Counted from the first letter of the stretch, positions 16,336 to 24,962 are shown. The stretch is DNA of 35,317 nt from Nostocoides japonicum T1-X7 (GCF_001046855.1 NZ_HF570958.1:787897-823213), one strand, 5' to 3'. Notes: a model not told the origin generated them from the letters alone. A program made the numbers and translations.

Positions 16336-17593
16336 GTGAGGCGAACCATCGGACGTCTGTCGGTCCTGCTCCTGGCCGGCGGTAGCCTCATTGGAGCACC
16401 GGCCGCCGCGTTGGCAGCCACGTCGAATCAGGGCTTAATCCAAGGCAACATCTACAACACGTCAGGACAACCCGCTCAGGGCACCAAGGTCGCCGTCTTC
16501 GCAAAAGCCGGTTGAGACCGTCGCCTACCACTCCCCCGAGGGACATGTCGTCAACCTCACCTACCTAGCCCAGATGGACGTCGACGCCCGCGGACACTTC
16601 GCAGTCGCAGCTCCTCGCGATTCTCTCGCCCAGTTCCGCGACTCGGCCGGCAACGTCAACCTCGAGCTCTATGCCCACGACCATGCCGGTAACGTCGCGT
16701 CCCTCTCCTTCCCCCTTACGGTCGTCAGCTCGGCCGAGGGCACCGCGTCCGCCAAGACCGCAGCACTAGTCCCGGTCACGACAACGGACCTCACCATCGC
16801 CCCACCCAACGCCTCGGTAGACGCCAACTCGTCCACCGCGTCCTCGCCGGGCACCCCCGGGCCGGACGAGGATCCCGCTAGCGGAGCGGGAGGCACGGAG
16901 CCGACCGAGCCCAAGAAGTGGAGCGCGCCCATCAGCGAGTCCTCCTCTTTCGTGGATGGCTCCGGCGCCTCCGCACCCAGCAACGCGCCCCAGGCTCCTT
17001 CCTGCCAGTGGCGGCTCATCTCTGACCTGGGCTACAAGACCGTCTGGGTCGGCGGCACCTACGTCACCAACGGGGGCGCGAAAGCAGACCTCGTCTACGG
17101 CAGCGGCGCCAGCAGCACCCTCGGTATCGGCGTCTCCACCTCCGGCAGTTATGGCAGCTTCAAGGCGTCGGGATCGACGACGGTGTCTTCCAATTCGTCA
17201 GTGAACTTCCCCGCCTACACCGGCCTGCAGCACGACTACACCCAGTTCGACTACGGCAAGTACGGCCTCTCGTGTGACGGCATCTACTTGAATTACAAGG
17301 TGCAGGCTCGGTACTGGGCGGGCGGCGCCAGCGTCTACCACCCGTCCTCAGCGCCGACCGCCAACTACTGCGTCAGCCAGGTGTCTGGCAGCTCGTTCAC
17401 CAAGTCGAGCAGCACCGCCTACACCTTCTCGACGGGCGCGGATGTGTCGGGGGCTATTGGCATCGACCTGTCCACACGGACGGGATACACCCCCGCGGCC
17501 AAGGTGACCTACAGCTTCACTTCGACTCGTCGACTCTGCGGCACGTCCGGGGCGCCGACTGCTACGCCCTCGCGCCTGGTCACGAAGTCCTAG
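16336..17593 (+). pseudogene. Secreted beta-rich protein, frameshifted at an A-tract
   Basis: GTG 16336, with AAGGAG six bases upstream, starts a signal peptide (VRRTIGRLSVLLLAGGSL to ALAA), followed by a short domain like carboxypeptidase-regulatory/Ig folds (GLIQGNIYNTSGQPAQGTKV). That frame stops at 16513-16515. The second frame continues without its own good start to 17593. Removing one A from the AAAA run at 16503-16506 joins them into VAVFAKPVETVAYHSPEGHV and yields a 418-residue protein. The C-terminal 200 residues are Gly/Ser/Tyr/Thr-rich with paired cysteines (SCQWRLISDLGYKTVW, STLGIGVSTSGSYGSF, FTSTRRLCGT). I recall similar uncharacterised secreted proteins in streptomycetes; the function is unknown. 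The break could be a true mutation, a sequencing error or phase variation. It is followed directly by a lipoprotein gene. Confidence 0.72.
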
Positions 17594-18121
17594 GTGCTCA
17601 TGCGACCAGGGCTGTTGACCGTTGGCATCGCGGTATGCCTAACCCTGCTGGGGGGATGCGCATCCCAACCGAAATTGATGGGTCACGACGGACCACTCAG
17701 CGTCGGTGGAAACGATCAAAACACCGCCTGCGTACCCGGCTCTCAAACCGGTGAGTACACCTACGCAGTCGACTCGGTCACCAACACCTCGTCGTCGTCC
17801 ATCCAAGTCAGCAAGGTGGCACTCGTGGATCCCCAGAACGCCTCCAGCGAGGGCGCGTTTTTGGCTCCAGTCGTGGACAACACGCTGATCGGCCTTGAGT
17901 ACGGTTGGCCGCCGCCGGTAGTCGCCCCAGGCTCGTGGGACAAGAAGCTCCCACTACCAGCAGCCATCAAGCCCGGAGAGACGCGGAACCTCGTGCTCCA
18001 CATCAAGGCGACCACACCAGCCACCATCGACGCTCTCGAGCTGACCTACGCCTATCAGGGAAAGGAACTCCGCGTTCGAAACAGCACGATTGCTCAGATC
18101 CGCGTGAAGTGCGGTCCCTGA
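17594..18121 (+). CDS. Predicted lipoprotein of unknown function
   Basis: It encodes 175 residues. GTG 17594 begins immediately after the preceding stop; ATG 17600 is an alternative two codons in. A signal sequence with lipobox LGGC puts the lipidated Cys at about residue 22. The remainder is a beta-rich domain with TYAVDSVTNTSSSSIQVSKV and a late AIKPGETRNLVLHIKAT, which resembles an Ig-like fold with two further cysteines (AACVPG-like and VKCGP at the C-terminus). It is probably co-transcribed with the secreted protein upstream, so the pair may act together at the surface. The codon choice is less GC-extreme than in the core genes. Confidence 0.75.
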   Translation: MLMRPGLLTVGIAVCLTLLGGCASQPKLMGHDGPLSVGGNDQNTACVPGSQTGEYTYAVDSVTNTSSSSIQVSKVALVDPQNASSEGAFLAPVVDNTLIGLEYGWPPPVVAPGSWDKKLPLPAAIKPGETRNLVLHIKATTPATIDALELTYAYQGKELRVRNSTIAQIRVKCGP

Positions 18122-18193
18122 CTTCGAACGCAACTGGTCAGGGAATGCTGAACCCCGACCGTAGCCTGCGCCCGCAGCGCTAGGCGGAGCGAC

Positions 18194-18237
18194 TGAGCCG
18201 GGACGTGGCGGCCTCCACCCTCCCGCGTCCCGGCTCA
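18194..18237 (+). terminator. 12-bp hairpin, probable terminator of the lipoprotein unit
   Basis: TGAGCCGGGACG (18194-18205) pairs perfectly with CGTCCCGGCTCA (18226-18237) around a 20-base loop. It lies 73 bases after the lipoprotein stop. Confidence 0.65.
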
Positions 18238-18253
18238 ACTCCACCGAAGACCT

Positions 18254-18436
18254 GTGACTTACAACGACAAACGCATTACCAGCTCGGTGGCGAATCGCCC
18301 GCTGCTCGCCCAAGTGGCCACGCGTGCTGATGATCCAGCTCGGCACCGCGCACCGCTCGTGGAAGGGGCCGCGGCCGCGGTGGAACAGCCCCGGTGGCCG
18401 CTCTACCTGGGGAAGCGCGAGCATCCCCCGCCCTAG
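18254..18436 (+). pseudogene. Short ORF whose C-terminus resembles Cas5e (possible remnant)
   Basis: It is a 60-codon frame from GTG 18254. The last 20 residues, AVEQPRWPLYLGKREHPPP, follow the pattern of the C-terminus of type I-E Cascade subunit Cas5e (P-x-W-P-L-Y/F-L-G-R-R-x-x-P-P). The residues before it show no match I can recognise, and no other cas gene or CRISPR array is visible. It could be a decayed cas5e fragment or a chance resemblance. It lies between the lipoprotein terminator and the end of the convergent mrpG gene. Confidence 0.3.
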
Positions 18437-18494
18437 TCACGCACGCCCCAGTCACTCACGCCCCAGTCACGCCGAGCGCCCAAGTCACATCGAG
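18429..18494. repeat. Short degenerate tandem repeats (15-18 bp, four units)
   Basis: Units begin at about 18429, 18444, 18459 and 18477 and share CGCCCcAGTCAC. They lie between the Cas5e-like ORF and the mrpG stop codon, between convergent genes. Confidence 0.7.
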
Positions 18495-18504
18495 CGACCG
18501 CGTG

Positions 18505-18834
18505 TCACAGGGACTCGTCGACGATACGGTCGTCGCCCTCCCGCAGCCCGGTGCGGTGGGCCTGGCGTCCGAGCATGTGGGCCCCGATGGGGGCCGTGAA
18601 GAGCTGGAAGACGCCGACGAGGACGATGAGCCCGATCGCGTGCGGGTCCCGCATCCGGAATGCGACGCCGACGAGGACGAGGAGGACGCCGAGCACCTGC
18701 GGCTTCGTCGCCGCATGCATCCGGCTGAACAGGTTGTCGAAGCGGACGATGCCGACGGTCGCGACGAGAGCGAGGAGGGCGCCCGACAGCAGGAAGATCG
18801 ACGAGACGACGTCGCGGACGACAGGCCAGGTCAT
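18505..18834 (-). CDS. mrpG: Na+/H+ antiporter subunit G
   Basis: It encodes 109 residues with three membrane helices, the size usual for MrpG/MnhG. The family core VGIVRFDNLFSRMHAATKPQ, then LGVLLVLVGVAFRM, is clear. MrpG is a small accessory subunit of the multisubunit Mrp cation/proton antiporter in the plasma membrane. ATG 18834 was chosen because it begins right before the first helix (MTWPVVRDVVSSIFLL). It is separated from mrpF by 94 bases, unlike the other subunits, which overlap, and that gap contains a hairpin. The C-terminal residues GLREGDDRIVDESL are polar. Confidence 0.93.
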   Translation of the reverse strand: MTWPVVRDVVSSIFLLSGALLALVATVGIVRFDNLFSRMHAATKPQVLGVLLVLVGVAFRMRDPHAIGLIVLVGVFQLFTAPIGAHMLGRQAHRTGLREGDDRIVDESL

Positions 18835-18868
18835 CCTCGATCCCCCCGGATGCACCCCGCCGGGCGTC

Positions 18869-18892
18869 GGCACCCCGGCACCTCGGGGTGCC
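18869..18892 (-). other. Hairpin in the mrpF-mrpG gap
   Basis: GGCACCCCG (18869-18877) pairs perfectly with CGGGGTGCC (18884-18892), with a six-base loop. It could partly terminate transcription or protect the upstream mRNA within the mrp operon. Confidence 0.5.
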
Positions 18893-18928
18893 GCGTCCCG
18901 ATGGTGGACGGACGGGGGCGGCAGATGA

Positions 18929-19339
18929 TCACGAGCGATCCTCCTCGGACGTGGAATCGGCTGTTTCTGTTTCGCCCGCCGGCTCGGCTGATCCGCCTGC
19001 CGGCTCGGCCAGTTCGCCCGCCGACCGGGCGGGTTCGCCGACTGGCTCGGCGGACTCGCCCACCGGCGCGGCGGACTCCCGGCCCGTGGCATACCGGGCC
19101 ACGCTGACCGAGCCGACGACGCCGACGAGGGAGAGGACGACGAGGACAGGGAGCGTCGAGGCGTGCCGGTTGTAGGCCGCCTCGGCGCCGAGGCCGGCGA
19201 TGAAGACGGCGACGAGCGTGTCGAGGGCGACGGCCCGGTCGGGCATCGACGGTCCGCGGGCGATGCGGACGGCGGCGAGCACGGCGGCGACGGAGAGGAA
19301 CGCGCCGGTCACGGCGACGACCCAGGCGAAGGCGCTCAC
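18929..19339 (-). CDS. mrpF: Na+/H+ antiporter subunit F
   Basis: It encodes 136 residues. The first 90 residues form the three-helix MrpF fold with AAVRIARGPSMPDRAVALD and LVVLSLVGVVGSVSVARY. The last 45 residues are an unusual acidic tail with repeated units such as GESAEPVGEPARSAGELAEP, absent from typical MrpF of about 90 residues. GTG 19339 overlaps the mrpE stop (GTGA). The tail is encoded by DNA with imperfect short tandem repeats (about 18960-19085), resembling the other in-frame repeats in this window. Confidence 0.93.
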   Translation of the reverse strand: MSAFAWVVAVTGAFLSVAAVLAAVRIARGPSMPDRAVALDTLVAVFIAGLGAEAAYNRHASTLPVLVVLSLVGVVGSVSVARYATGRESAAPVGESAEPVGEPARSAGELAEPAGGSAEPAGETETADSTSEEDRS

Positions 19340-19953
19340 GACGGGTCCGTCGCATCCGGACCACGCCCGGACCGGGCCGGCGGCAGGAGCGCGGGCGGGG
19401 CCGGGGGCGGCTGATGGACGCGGGCGATGTCGTCCGCGTCCCCGAGGGCCTCCACGACGCGCAGCTCCTGGGCCCACACGTGGGAGCGGGCGCGCTCGAC
19501 CGCGGCGAGATCGGGCGTGTTGATGATGTGCAGCTGCACGCACCAGCCGGTCTTGGACGCCTCGATGAGCAGGCTGCCCGGCACGAGCGAGAGCAGCTCG
19601 GAGGTGAGCATGAGCGCGAACTCGCTCCGGGTCCGGAGGGGGACGACGATGACGGAGTTCGGCGGGGGAGGACCGGGGCGGAGGGCGAGCGCGGCCACCT
19701 GGACGCTGGAGGCGAGGAGGTCCTTGAGGAAGACGGCGACGAGGCGCCCCAGGGCGACCGGGTGGGGGCGGATGGACAGGGGGAGCGGCGGCTGAGGGAA
19801 GACGAGGAGTGCCGCGACAGCGACGAGCACCCCGGCGACGATGTTGCCGACGCTGAACTCGCCCCACAGCATGACCCAGACGAAGGTCAGCCAGAGGAGG
19901 GCAGGCCACTGGTGGTGCAAGGGCACGCGGCGGGGCGTCCGGTTCGGGCTCAT
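19336..19953 (-). CDS. mrpE: Na+/H+ antiporter subunit E
   Basis: It encodes 205 residues with N-terminal membrane helices. Family features are LWLTFVWVMLWGEFSVGNIVAG (in part), a VFLKDLLASSVQVAALALRP region, LTSELLSLVPGSLLIEAS and the C-terminal LQLHIINTP-like segment (here VQLHIINTPDLAAVE). MrpE is needed for assembly of the antiporter. ATG 19953 overlaps the mrpD stop (ATGA), and the stop overlaps the mrpF GTG. The C-terminal 40 residues are Pro/Ala-rich. Confidence 0.94.
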   Translation of the reverse strand: MSPNRTPRRVPLHHQWPALLWLTFVWVMLWGEFSVGNIVAGVLVAVAALLVFPQPPLPLSIRPHPVALGRLVAVFLKDLLASSVQVAALALRPGPPPPNSVIVVPLRTRSEFALMLTSELLSLVPGSLLIEASKTGWCVQLHIINTPDLAAVERARSHVWAQELRVVEALGDADDIARVHQPPPAPPALLPPARSGRGPDATDPS

Positions 19954-21602
19954 CGCGTGATCCCCGACCCGTCCTCGAGGACCGCCGTGACGTACGGCGT
20001 CCGCTCGCCGAGCTCGGTGGCGGCCCGCGAGGCGATGCCGAAGAGCGGTCCGGCGACGAGCGTGATGGCGGTCGAGAGGGCGACGAGGGCGACGGTGGGG
20101 CCGACCATCGCGGCCGGCAGCTGCCGGACGGCTGTCAGGGTGGGCGCCCAGGGCTCGCCGCTCTTCGTGCCGGTCGGGCTCGACCTGGATGGAGGCCAGT
20201 CCCCGGTGGGCTGAGGTGTCTCCGGGGTGGAGGGATGCCAGTCCCCGATCGGGGGAGCTGTCTCCGGGTCGGGTGGCCGCCAGAAGGCGCGGTTCCACGT
20301 CTTGGCGATGGCATACAGGGTGAGCAGGCTCGTCACGATGGAGGCGGCGACGACGAGGTATGCCAGCCAGCCCCCGGCCGCGATGCCGGCCTCCGCGAGT
20401 CCCACCTTGCCGAAGTACCCCGACAGCGGAGGGATCCCGGCGAGGTTCATCGCCGGGAGGAAGAACATGAGGGCGAGGAAGGGAGCGGCCTTGGCGAGCC
20501 CGCCGAGGCGTTCGAGCGCGGTGGACCCGCCCCGGATCTCGATGAGCCCGGCGACCAGGAAGAGGGTCGTCTGGATCGTGATGTGGTGGACCGTGTAGAA
20601 GATCGCGCTCGCGAGTCCCAGATGCGAGGCGAGCGCGATGCCGAAGATCATGAACCCGATATGGCTGATCAGCGTGAAGGACAGCATCCGCTTGATGTCC
20701 GACTGGGCGACGGCGCCCAGGATCCCGATGACCATCGTCGCGGCGGCACCCCAGAGCAGGAGGGTCGTGAGGTGGTTCTCCGGGAAGAGGATCGTCTGGA
20801 CCCGGATGATCGCGTAGACGCCGACCTTCGTCAGCAACCCGGCGAAGACGGCCGTCACCGGCGCGGGGGCGGTGGGGTAGGAGTCGGGCAGCCAGGCCGA
20901 CAGGGGGAAGACGGCGGCCTTGATGCAGAAGGCGGTGAGGAGCAGCAGCTGGAGGACGGTCCGCACGTCGGACGGCACCGCCTGCAGCTTCTCCGACAGG
21001 TCGGCCATGTTGACGGTGCCCGTCGCGGCATACACGCCGGCGAGGGCGACGAGGAACACGACGGACGACAGGACCGAGACGACGACGTAGGTCGACCCGG
21101 CCCGGACCCGGGGCCCCGTGCCGCCGAGCGTGATGAGGACGTAGCTCGCCGCGAGGAGCACCTCGAAGCCGACGTAGAGGTTGAACAGGTCACCGGACAG
21201 GAACGCGTTGGAGACGCCCGCGGACAGCACGAGGAAGGTCGGGTAGAACACCGACAGCGGTGTGTCGGGGCCGAACTCGACGATGCCCTGGCCGACGGAG
21301 TAGACGAGCACGCAGAGCGTCACGATGGCCGAGGTGAGGAGCAGGAGGGCCGACAGCGAGTCCGCGACCAGGACGATGCCCAGCCGCGCGGGCCAGCCGC
21401 CGACGTGGACGACCTGGGGGCCGTCGCGGTACGCCCCGGCGAGGAGGACGGCGGCGATGGCGACGACGACGGACAGCGTGACGATGCCGACGACGCGTTG
21501 GGCTCGCGCGTTGTGCCCGAGCGCGAGGCAGATGCCGGCCCCGAGGAGGGAGAGGACGACGGGAAGGGGGATGAGGAAGGACATGGCCGAGTGCGTCGTC
21601 AT
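19950..21602 (-). CDS. mrpD: Na+/H+ antiporter subunit D
   Basis: It encodes 550 residues, a polytopic proton-translocating subunit related to NADH dehydrogenase NuoL/M/N. Visible features are LFNLYVGFEVLLAASYVLIT, AFCIKAAVFPLSAWLPDSYP with the key Lys, TAVFAGLLTKVGVYAIIRV, ILGAVAQSDIKRMLSFTLIS and HHITIQTTLFLVAGLI. Between helices near residue 440 and the last helix, a hydrophilic insert carries two 14-residue repeats, PETAPPIGDWHPST and PETPQPTGDWPPSR, encoded by 42-bp DNA repeats. ATG 21602 overlaps the mrpC stop. The insert lies in a terminal loop and probably leaves the core intact, but this is unproven. Confidence 0.95.
   Translation of the reverse strand: MTTHSAMSFLIPLPVVLSLLGAGICLALGHNARAQRVVGIVTLSVVVAIAAVLLAGAYRDGPQVVHVGGWPARLGIVLVADSLSALLLLTSAIVTLCVLVYSVGQGIVEFGPDTPLSVFYPTFLVLSAGVSNAFLSGDLFNLYVGFEVLLAASYVLITLGGTGPRVRAGSTYVVVSVLSSVVFLVALAGVYAATGTVNMADLSEKLQAVPSDVRTVLQLLLLTAFCIKAAVFPLSAWLPDSYPTAPAPVTAVFAGLLTKVGVYAIIRVQTILFPENHLTTLLLWGAAATMVIGILGAVAQSDIKRMLSFTLISHIGFMIFGIALASHLGLASAIFYTVHHITIQTTLFLVAGLIEIRGGSTALERLGGLAKAAPFLALMFFLPAMNLAGIPPLSGYFGKVGLAEAGIAAGGWLAYLVVAASIVTSLLTLYAIAKTWNRAFWRPPDPETAPPIGDWHPSTPETPQPTGDWPPSRSSPTGTKSGEPWAPTLTAVRQLPAAMVGPTVALVALSTAITLVAGPLFGIASRAATELGERTPYVTAVLEDGSGITR
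20187..20270. repeat. Two 42-bp tandem repeats inside mrpD
   Basis: Copies start at about 20187 and 20229 and share CCAGTCCCC and GTCTCCGGG at the same offsets. The second contains the palindrome CCCCGATCGGGG, the same core as the repeats after folC. The period is a multiple of three, so mrpD stays in frame. Confidence 0.85.
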
Positions 21603-22027
21603 CGGTCCGCTCCCTCCTCGTCGGGTTCGCCGCCCGTGTCGTCCTCCCAGGACTGGGAGGCCTCGTCCCGCTCGGCCAGCGCCATGATGAGGGTGTCCTC
21701 GATGTCGTCCTGGACCTCGTCGTCGCCCTGGAGCTGCTGGGAGCGGTATGCCATGGCCAGGAGGAATCCGGCGACGCCGAGGGTGATGACGATCGCCGTG
21801 AGGACGAGCGCCTGGGGGAGCGGGTCGCTCATCGGCGAGGGGTCGTCCGGGTCGACGATCGGGGCCCGGCCCGCGGCTCCCGAGGCGACGAGGAAGACGA
21901 GGTTGACGGCGTTCCCGACCAGGAGCGTGCCGACGACGATGCGGGTGAGGCTGCGCTCGAGGAGGAGGGTGATCCCCGCGCCGAACGTCACGGCGATGAC
22001 GAGCAGGAGCAGGACGTTGACGGTCAT
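21599..22027 (-). CDS. mrpC: Na+/H+ antiporter subunit C
   Basis: It encodes 142 residues with three helices, related to NuoK. The core GITLLLERSLTRIVVGTLLV, GNAVNLVFLVASGAAG and DPLPQALVLTAIVITLGVAG are typical. An acidic C-terminal tail of about 40 residues follows the last helix (ending EPDEEGADR). ATG 22027 overlaps the mrpAB stop and the stop overlaps mrpD, so the subunits are translationally coupled. Confidence 0.95.
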   Translation of the reverse strand: MTVNVLLLLVIAVTFGAGITLLLERSLTRIVVGTLLVGNAVNLVFLVASGAAGRAPIVDPDDPSPMSDPLPQALVLTAIVITLGVAGFLLAMAYRSQQLQGDDEVQDDIEDTLIMALAERDEASQSWEDDTGGEPDEEGADR

Positions 22028-24933
22028 CGGAGGGCCTGCGTGACCGAGGCGACGTCGTCGGGGTCGAGATCCAGGTCGGCATACGATCCGGGCAGGTCGG
22101 GGGACTCGCCCTCGGCGTCGGCGTCGATCCCCCCGCCGAGGCTGCGGAAGATGTCGAGCATGAGGCCGACGACGACGAGGTAGACGCCGATGTCGAAGAA
22201 GAGCGACGTGACGACGTGGAGGTCGCCGATGAGGGGCGGATGCAGGTCGACGATGGCGCTCTGCAGGACCTGTCCGCCGAAGGCCAGCGGGGCCAGTGCG
22301 GCGATCGTCGCGATGGCGAGCCCGAGCCCGAGGACCCGGCCGGCGTCCACGGGCGCCGCCTCGTCGAGCTCCCGCCGGCCGCCCGCGAGGTAGCGCACGC
22401 CGAGGGCGAGCCCGCACATGAGACCGCCCGCGAAGCCGCCGCCGGGACCGTTGTGACCGGCGAAGAGGAGCCACACGGAGAAGACGACGATCGTGTGGAA
22501 GGTCAGGCGGGTGACGATCTCGAAGACGATGGACCGGTCCTCGCGGCGCTGCGTCCGGCCGGCGCGCAGCCACGCGCTGACCGGCTCGTGGTGCTGGAGC
22601 GGCTCGGCGGGGTTCTGCTCGCCACCGCGCCCGGTGATGAGGAAGATGAGCGAGGCGACGCCGGTCGCCGCGACGACGAGCACCGAGATCTCGCCCATCG
22701 TGTCCCAGGCCCGGATGTCGACGAGGGTGACGTTGACGATGTTCCGGCCGCCGCCGTACTCGACCGCTGCCTGGGGGAACAGGTCGGAGACCGGCCGCCC
22801 CGTCCTCGCGCCGGTCGCCGCCGCGGCGAACCCCGCCGCGAAGATGCCGGCGAGGACGCCGATCCCCCGGCGCAGCCACCGGCCCCGGGACAGCGGTCGC
22901 TCGGAGAAGTACGGCGCCATCCGGCGCAGGACGAGGACGAAGAGGACGAGGGTGACCGTCTCGACGAGGACCTGGGTGAGCGCGAGATCCGGCGCGCCGT
23001 GGAGCACGAACAGCATCGCCGTGCAGTAGCCCGAGACGCCGGAGAGGAGGACGGCGGTGAGCCGCCGACGGGACCGCACGGTGAGGACGGCCGCGGCGGC
23101 CATGACGAGGCCGACGGGGACCTGGGCCGCGGAGTCGAACCACGTGTAGTGGCCACCCCACGTGCGGTTGAGCGCGAGCATCGTCCCCGGGATGAGGAGG
23201 ACGACGACGAGGATCGAGGCGAGGTAGAAGGGCAGGGACCCGCGCTGGGTCCGGCCGGTCAGCTCGACGGCGAGCCGGTCGGTGCCGCGCAGGGTCGCCT
23301 CGTAGACGCGCTCGGCCGTCGGGACCCACCGCGGCGCCCGGAGGGTGTCGCGGCGCCACAGGACGACGAAGAGGGCGACGCCGCCGAGGACGGCGACGAC
23401 CGAGAGGACGAGCGGTGTCCCGAGCCCGTGCCACAGCGCGAGGTATGCCGCGTGCCCGCCGGCCGGGAAGAGGTGGTCGTAGCCGGCGAACACCTTCGTC
23501 ATGGGCCCGGCGCAGAAGGCCAGGACGACGGTCGCCGCGGTGAGCACGACGGGCGGGGTCGCGAAGCCGAACGGCACGCGGTCCACCGGTGTCGGCTCGT
23601 CGAGGTCGGGCTTGGTCGAGAACGCACCCCAGAGGAACCGGGCGGTGTAGGCGACGGTGAGAACCGACCCCACGACGAGCGCGGCGAGGACGAGCGTCGT
23701 GGCGAGCGACGGCATACCGGGGGTCCCGTCGTGGGCCGCGTCGAGGAAGGCCTGGTAGACCGACTCCTTCGCGACGAAGCCGAGCAGCGGGGGGATGCCG
23801 GCCATCGAGGCGGCCGAGAGGACGGCGACGGCGAAGGTGACCGGCATCCGCCGGGGGAGGCCGGACAGGCGCCGCAGGTCACGGGTGTGAGCGCTGTGGT
23901 CGATGATCCCGACGACCATGAAGAGCGCGGCCTTGAAGAGCGCGTGGGCCACGACCATGGCGACGGCAGCGAGCGCCCCGGCTCGCGTGCCGAGCCCGGC
24001 GACGGCGATGAGGAAGCCGAGCTGGGAGACGGTTCCGTATGCGAGGAGGAGCTTGATGTCGTCCTGGACGAGGGCGCGGACCCCACCGAGGAGCATCGTC
24101 GCCGCGCCGACGACGAGCAGGACCGGCCGCCACAGCGGATCCGCGGCGAACGCCGGGGCGAGGATCATGACGAGGAAGACGCCGGCCTTGACCATCGCCG
24201 CCGCGTGCAGGTAGGCGCTGACGGGGGTCGGCGCGGCCATCGCCCCGGGGAGCCAGAAGTGGAAGGGGACCTGGGCGGACTTGGTGAGCGCGCCGAGGAG
24301 GACGAGGCCGATCGCCACGGTCGTCACGGTGCCGGCGGGGGAGTGGGCCATGACCGCGTCGACCCGGAAGGAGCCGGCCCGGTCGCCGAGGAGGACGAAG
24401 CCGACGAGCATCGCCAGGCCGCCGAGGGTCGTGACGAGGAGGGCGGTCATCGCCGCGCGCCGGTTCGCCTGACGCTCCGGGTTGTGGCCGATGAGGATGT
24501 AGGAGAAGACCGTCGTCAGCTCCCAGAAGACGTACAGGAGCAGGAGGTCACGGGCGAGGACGAGGCCCAGCATCGACCCGGCGAACGCGACGAAGGACCC
24601 CGAGAACCGCCACAGCGCCGGGTCCCTCGGGGCGAAGTACCACCCGCAGTAGAGGAGGACGAGGGCGCCGACGCCGGTCACGAGCAGCGCGAGCACCCAA
24701 CTCGCCGTGTCGAGGCGCAGGGCCAGCTCCAGGCGGATCTGCGGCACCCACCGGACCGTCTCGGTGAGGGTGCGGGCGTGCGCGCCGGTCACCGTCGGCG
24801 CCTGGGCGACGAACCATCCGAAGGAGACGGCCGGCACGACGGCGAGGAGGAGGAAGACCCGCCGGCCGAGGGCCCGGACCAGCGCTGGGGCCGCTGCTGC
24901 GGCCACCCCATGGGCCAGCAGCAGCACCAGCAA
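22024..24933 (-). CDS. mrpA: Na+/H+ antiporter subunit A fused to subunit B
   Basis: It encodes 969 residues. The N-terminal 600 residues are the NuoL-like MrpA antiporter domain, with LLYVFWELTTVFSYILIGHN, GALTKSAQVPFHFWLPGAMA, PTPVSAYLHAAAMVKAG and VQDDIKLLLAYGTVSQLGF. Then comes a region like the MbhD/E-type DUF4040 domain (GAPDLALTQVLVET), followed by the MrpB domain (about 800-940) with FSVWLLFAGHNGPGGGFAGG. There is no separate mrpB, so the fusion supplies it. TTG 24933 is chosen because AGGAGG lies six bases upstream; GTG 24927 is an alternative. It is the first gene of the mrp operon, which exports Na+ for H+ and helps pH and salt homeostasis. Confidence 0.95.
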   Translation of the reverse strand: MLVLLLAHGVAAAAAPALVRALGRRVFLLLAVVPAVSFGWFVAQAPTVTGAHARTLTETVRWVPQIRLELALRLDTASWVLALLVTGVGALVLLYCGWYFAPRDPALWRFSGSFVAFAGSMLGLVLARDLLLLYVFWELTTVFSYILIGHNPERQANRRAAMTALLVTTLGGLAMLVGFVLLGDRAGSFRVDAVMAHSPAGTVTTVAIGLVLLGALTKSAQVPFHFWLPGAMAAPTPVSAYLHAAAMVKAGVFLVMILAPAFAADPLWRPVLLVVGAATMLLGGVRALVQDDIKLLLAYGTVSQLGFLIAVAGLGTRAGALAAVAMVVAHALFKAALFMVVGIIDHSAHTRDLRRLSGLPRRMPVTFAVAVLSAASMAGIPPLLGFVAKESVYQAFLDAAHDGTPGMPSLATTLVLAALVVGSVLTVAYTARFLWGAFSTKPDLDEPTPVDRVPFGFATPPVVLTAATVVLAFCAGPMTKVFAGYDHLFPAGGHAAYLALWHGLGTPLVLSVVAVLGGVALFVVLWRRDTLRAPRWVPTAERVYEATLRGTDRLAVELTGRTQRGSLPFYLASILVVVLLIPGTMLALNRTWGGHYTWFDSAAQVPVGLVMAAAAVLTVRSRRRLTAVLLSGVSGYCTAMLFVLHGAPDLALTQVLVETVTLVLFVLVLRRMAPYFSERPLSRGRWLRRGIGVLAGIFAAGFAAAATGARTGRPVSDLFPQAAVEYGGGRNIVNVTLVDIRAWDTMGEISVLVVAATGVASLIFLITGRGGEQNPAEPLQHHEPVSAWLRAGRTQRREDRSIVFEIVTRLTFHTIVVFSVWLLFAGHNGPGGGFAGGLMCGLALGVRYLAGGRRELDEAAPVDAGRVLGLGLAIATIAALAPLAFGGQVLQSAIVDLHPPLIGDLHVVTSLFFDIGVYLVVVGLMLDIFRSLGGGIDADAEGESPDLPGSYADLDLDPDDVASVTQALR

Positions 24934-24956
24934 GCGGGACCTCCTTCGTCGCGGCA

Positions 24957-24962
24957 AGTCTA
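24957..24962 (-). promoter_or_regulatory. Candidate -10 element of the mrp operon
   Basis: TAGACT on the minus strand lies 24 bases before the TTG start and fits TANNNT. The hairpin element 24989-25051 begins 27 bases upstream, so it abuts the expected -35 region. Confidence 0.5.

Noticed and set aside
14968..18504. Complete integrative element with integrase and att sites
   Set aside because: No integrase, transposase or tRNA gene and no flanking direct repeats are visible; only composition and odd genes suggest transfer.
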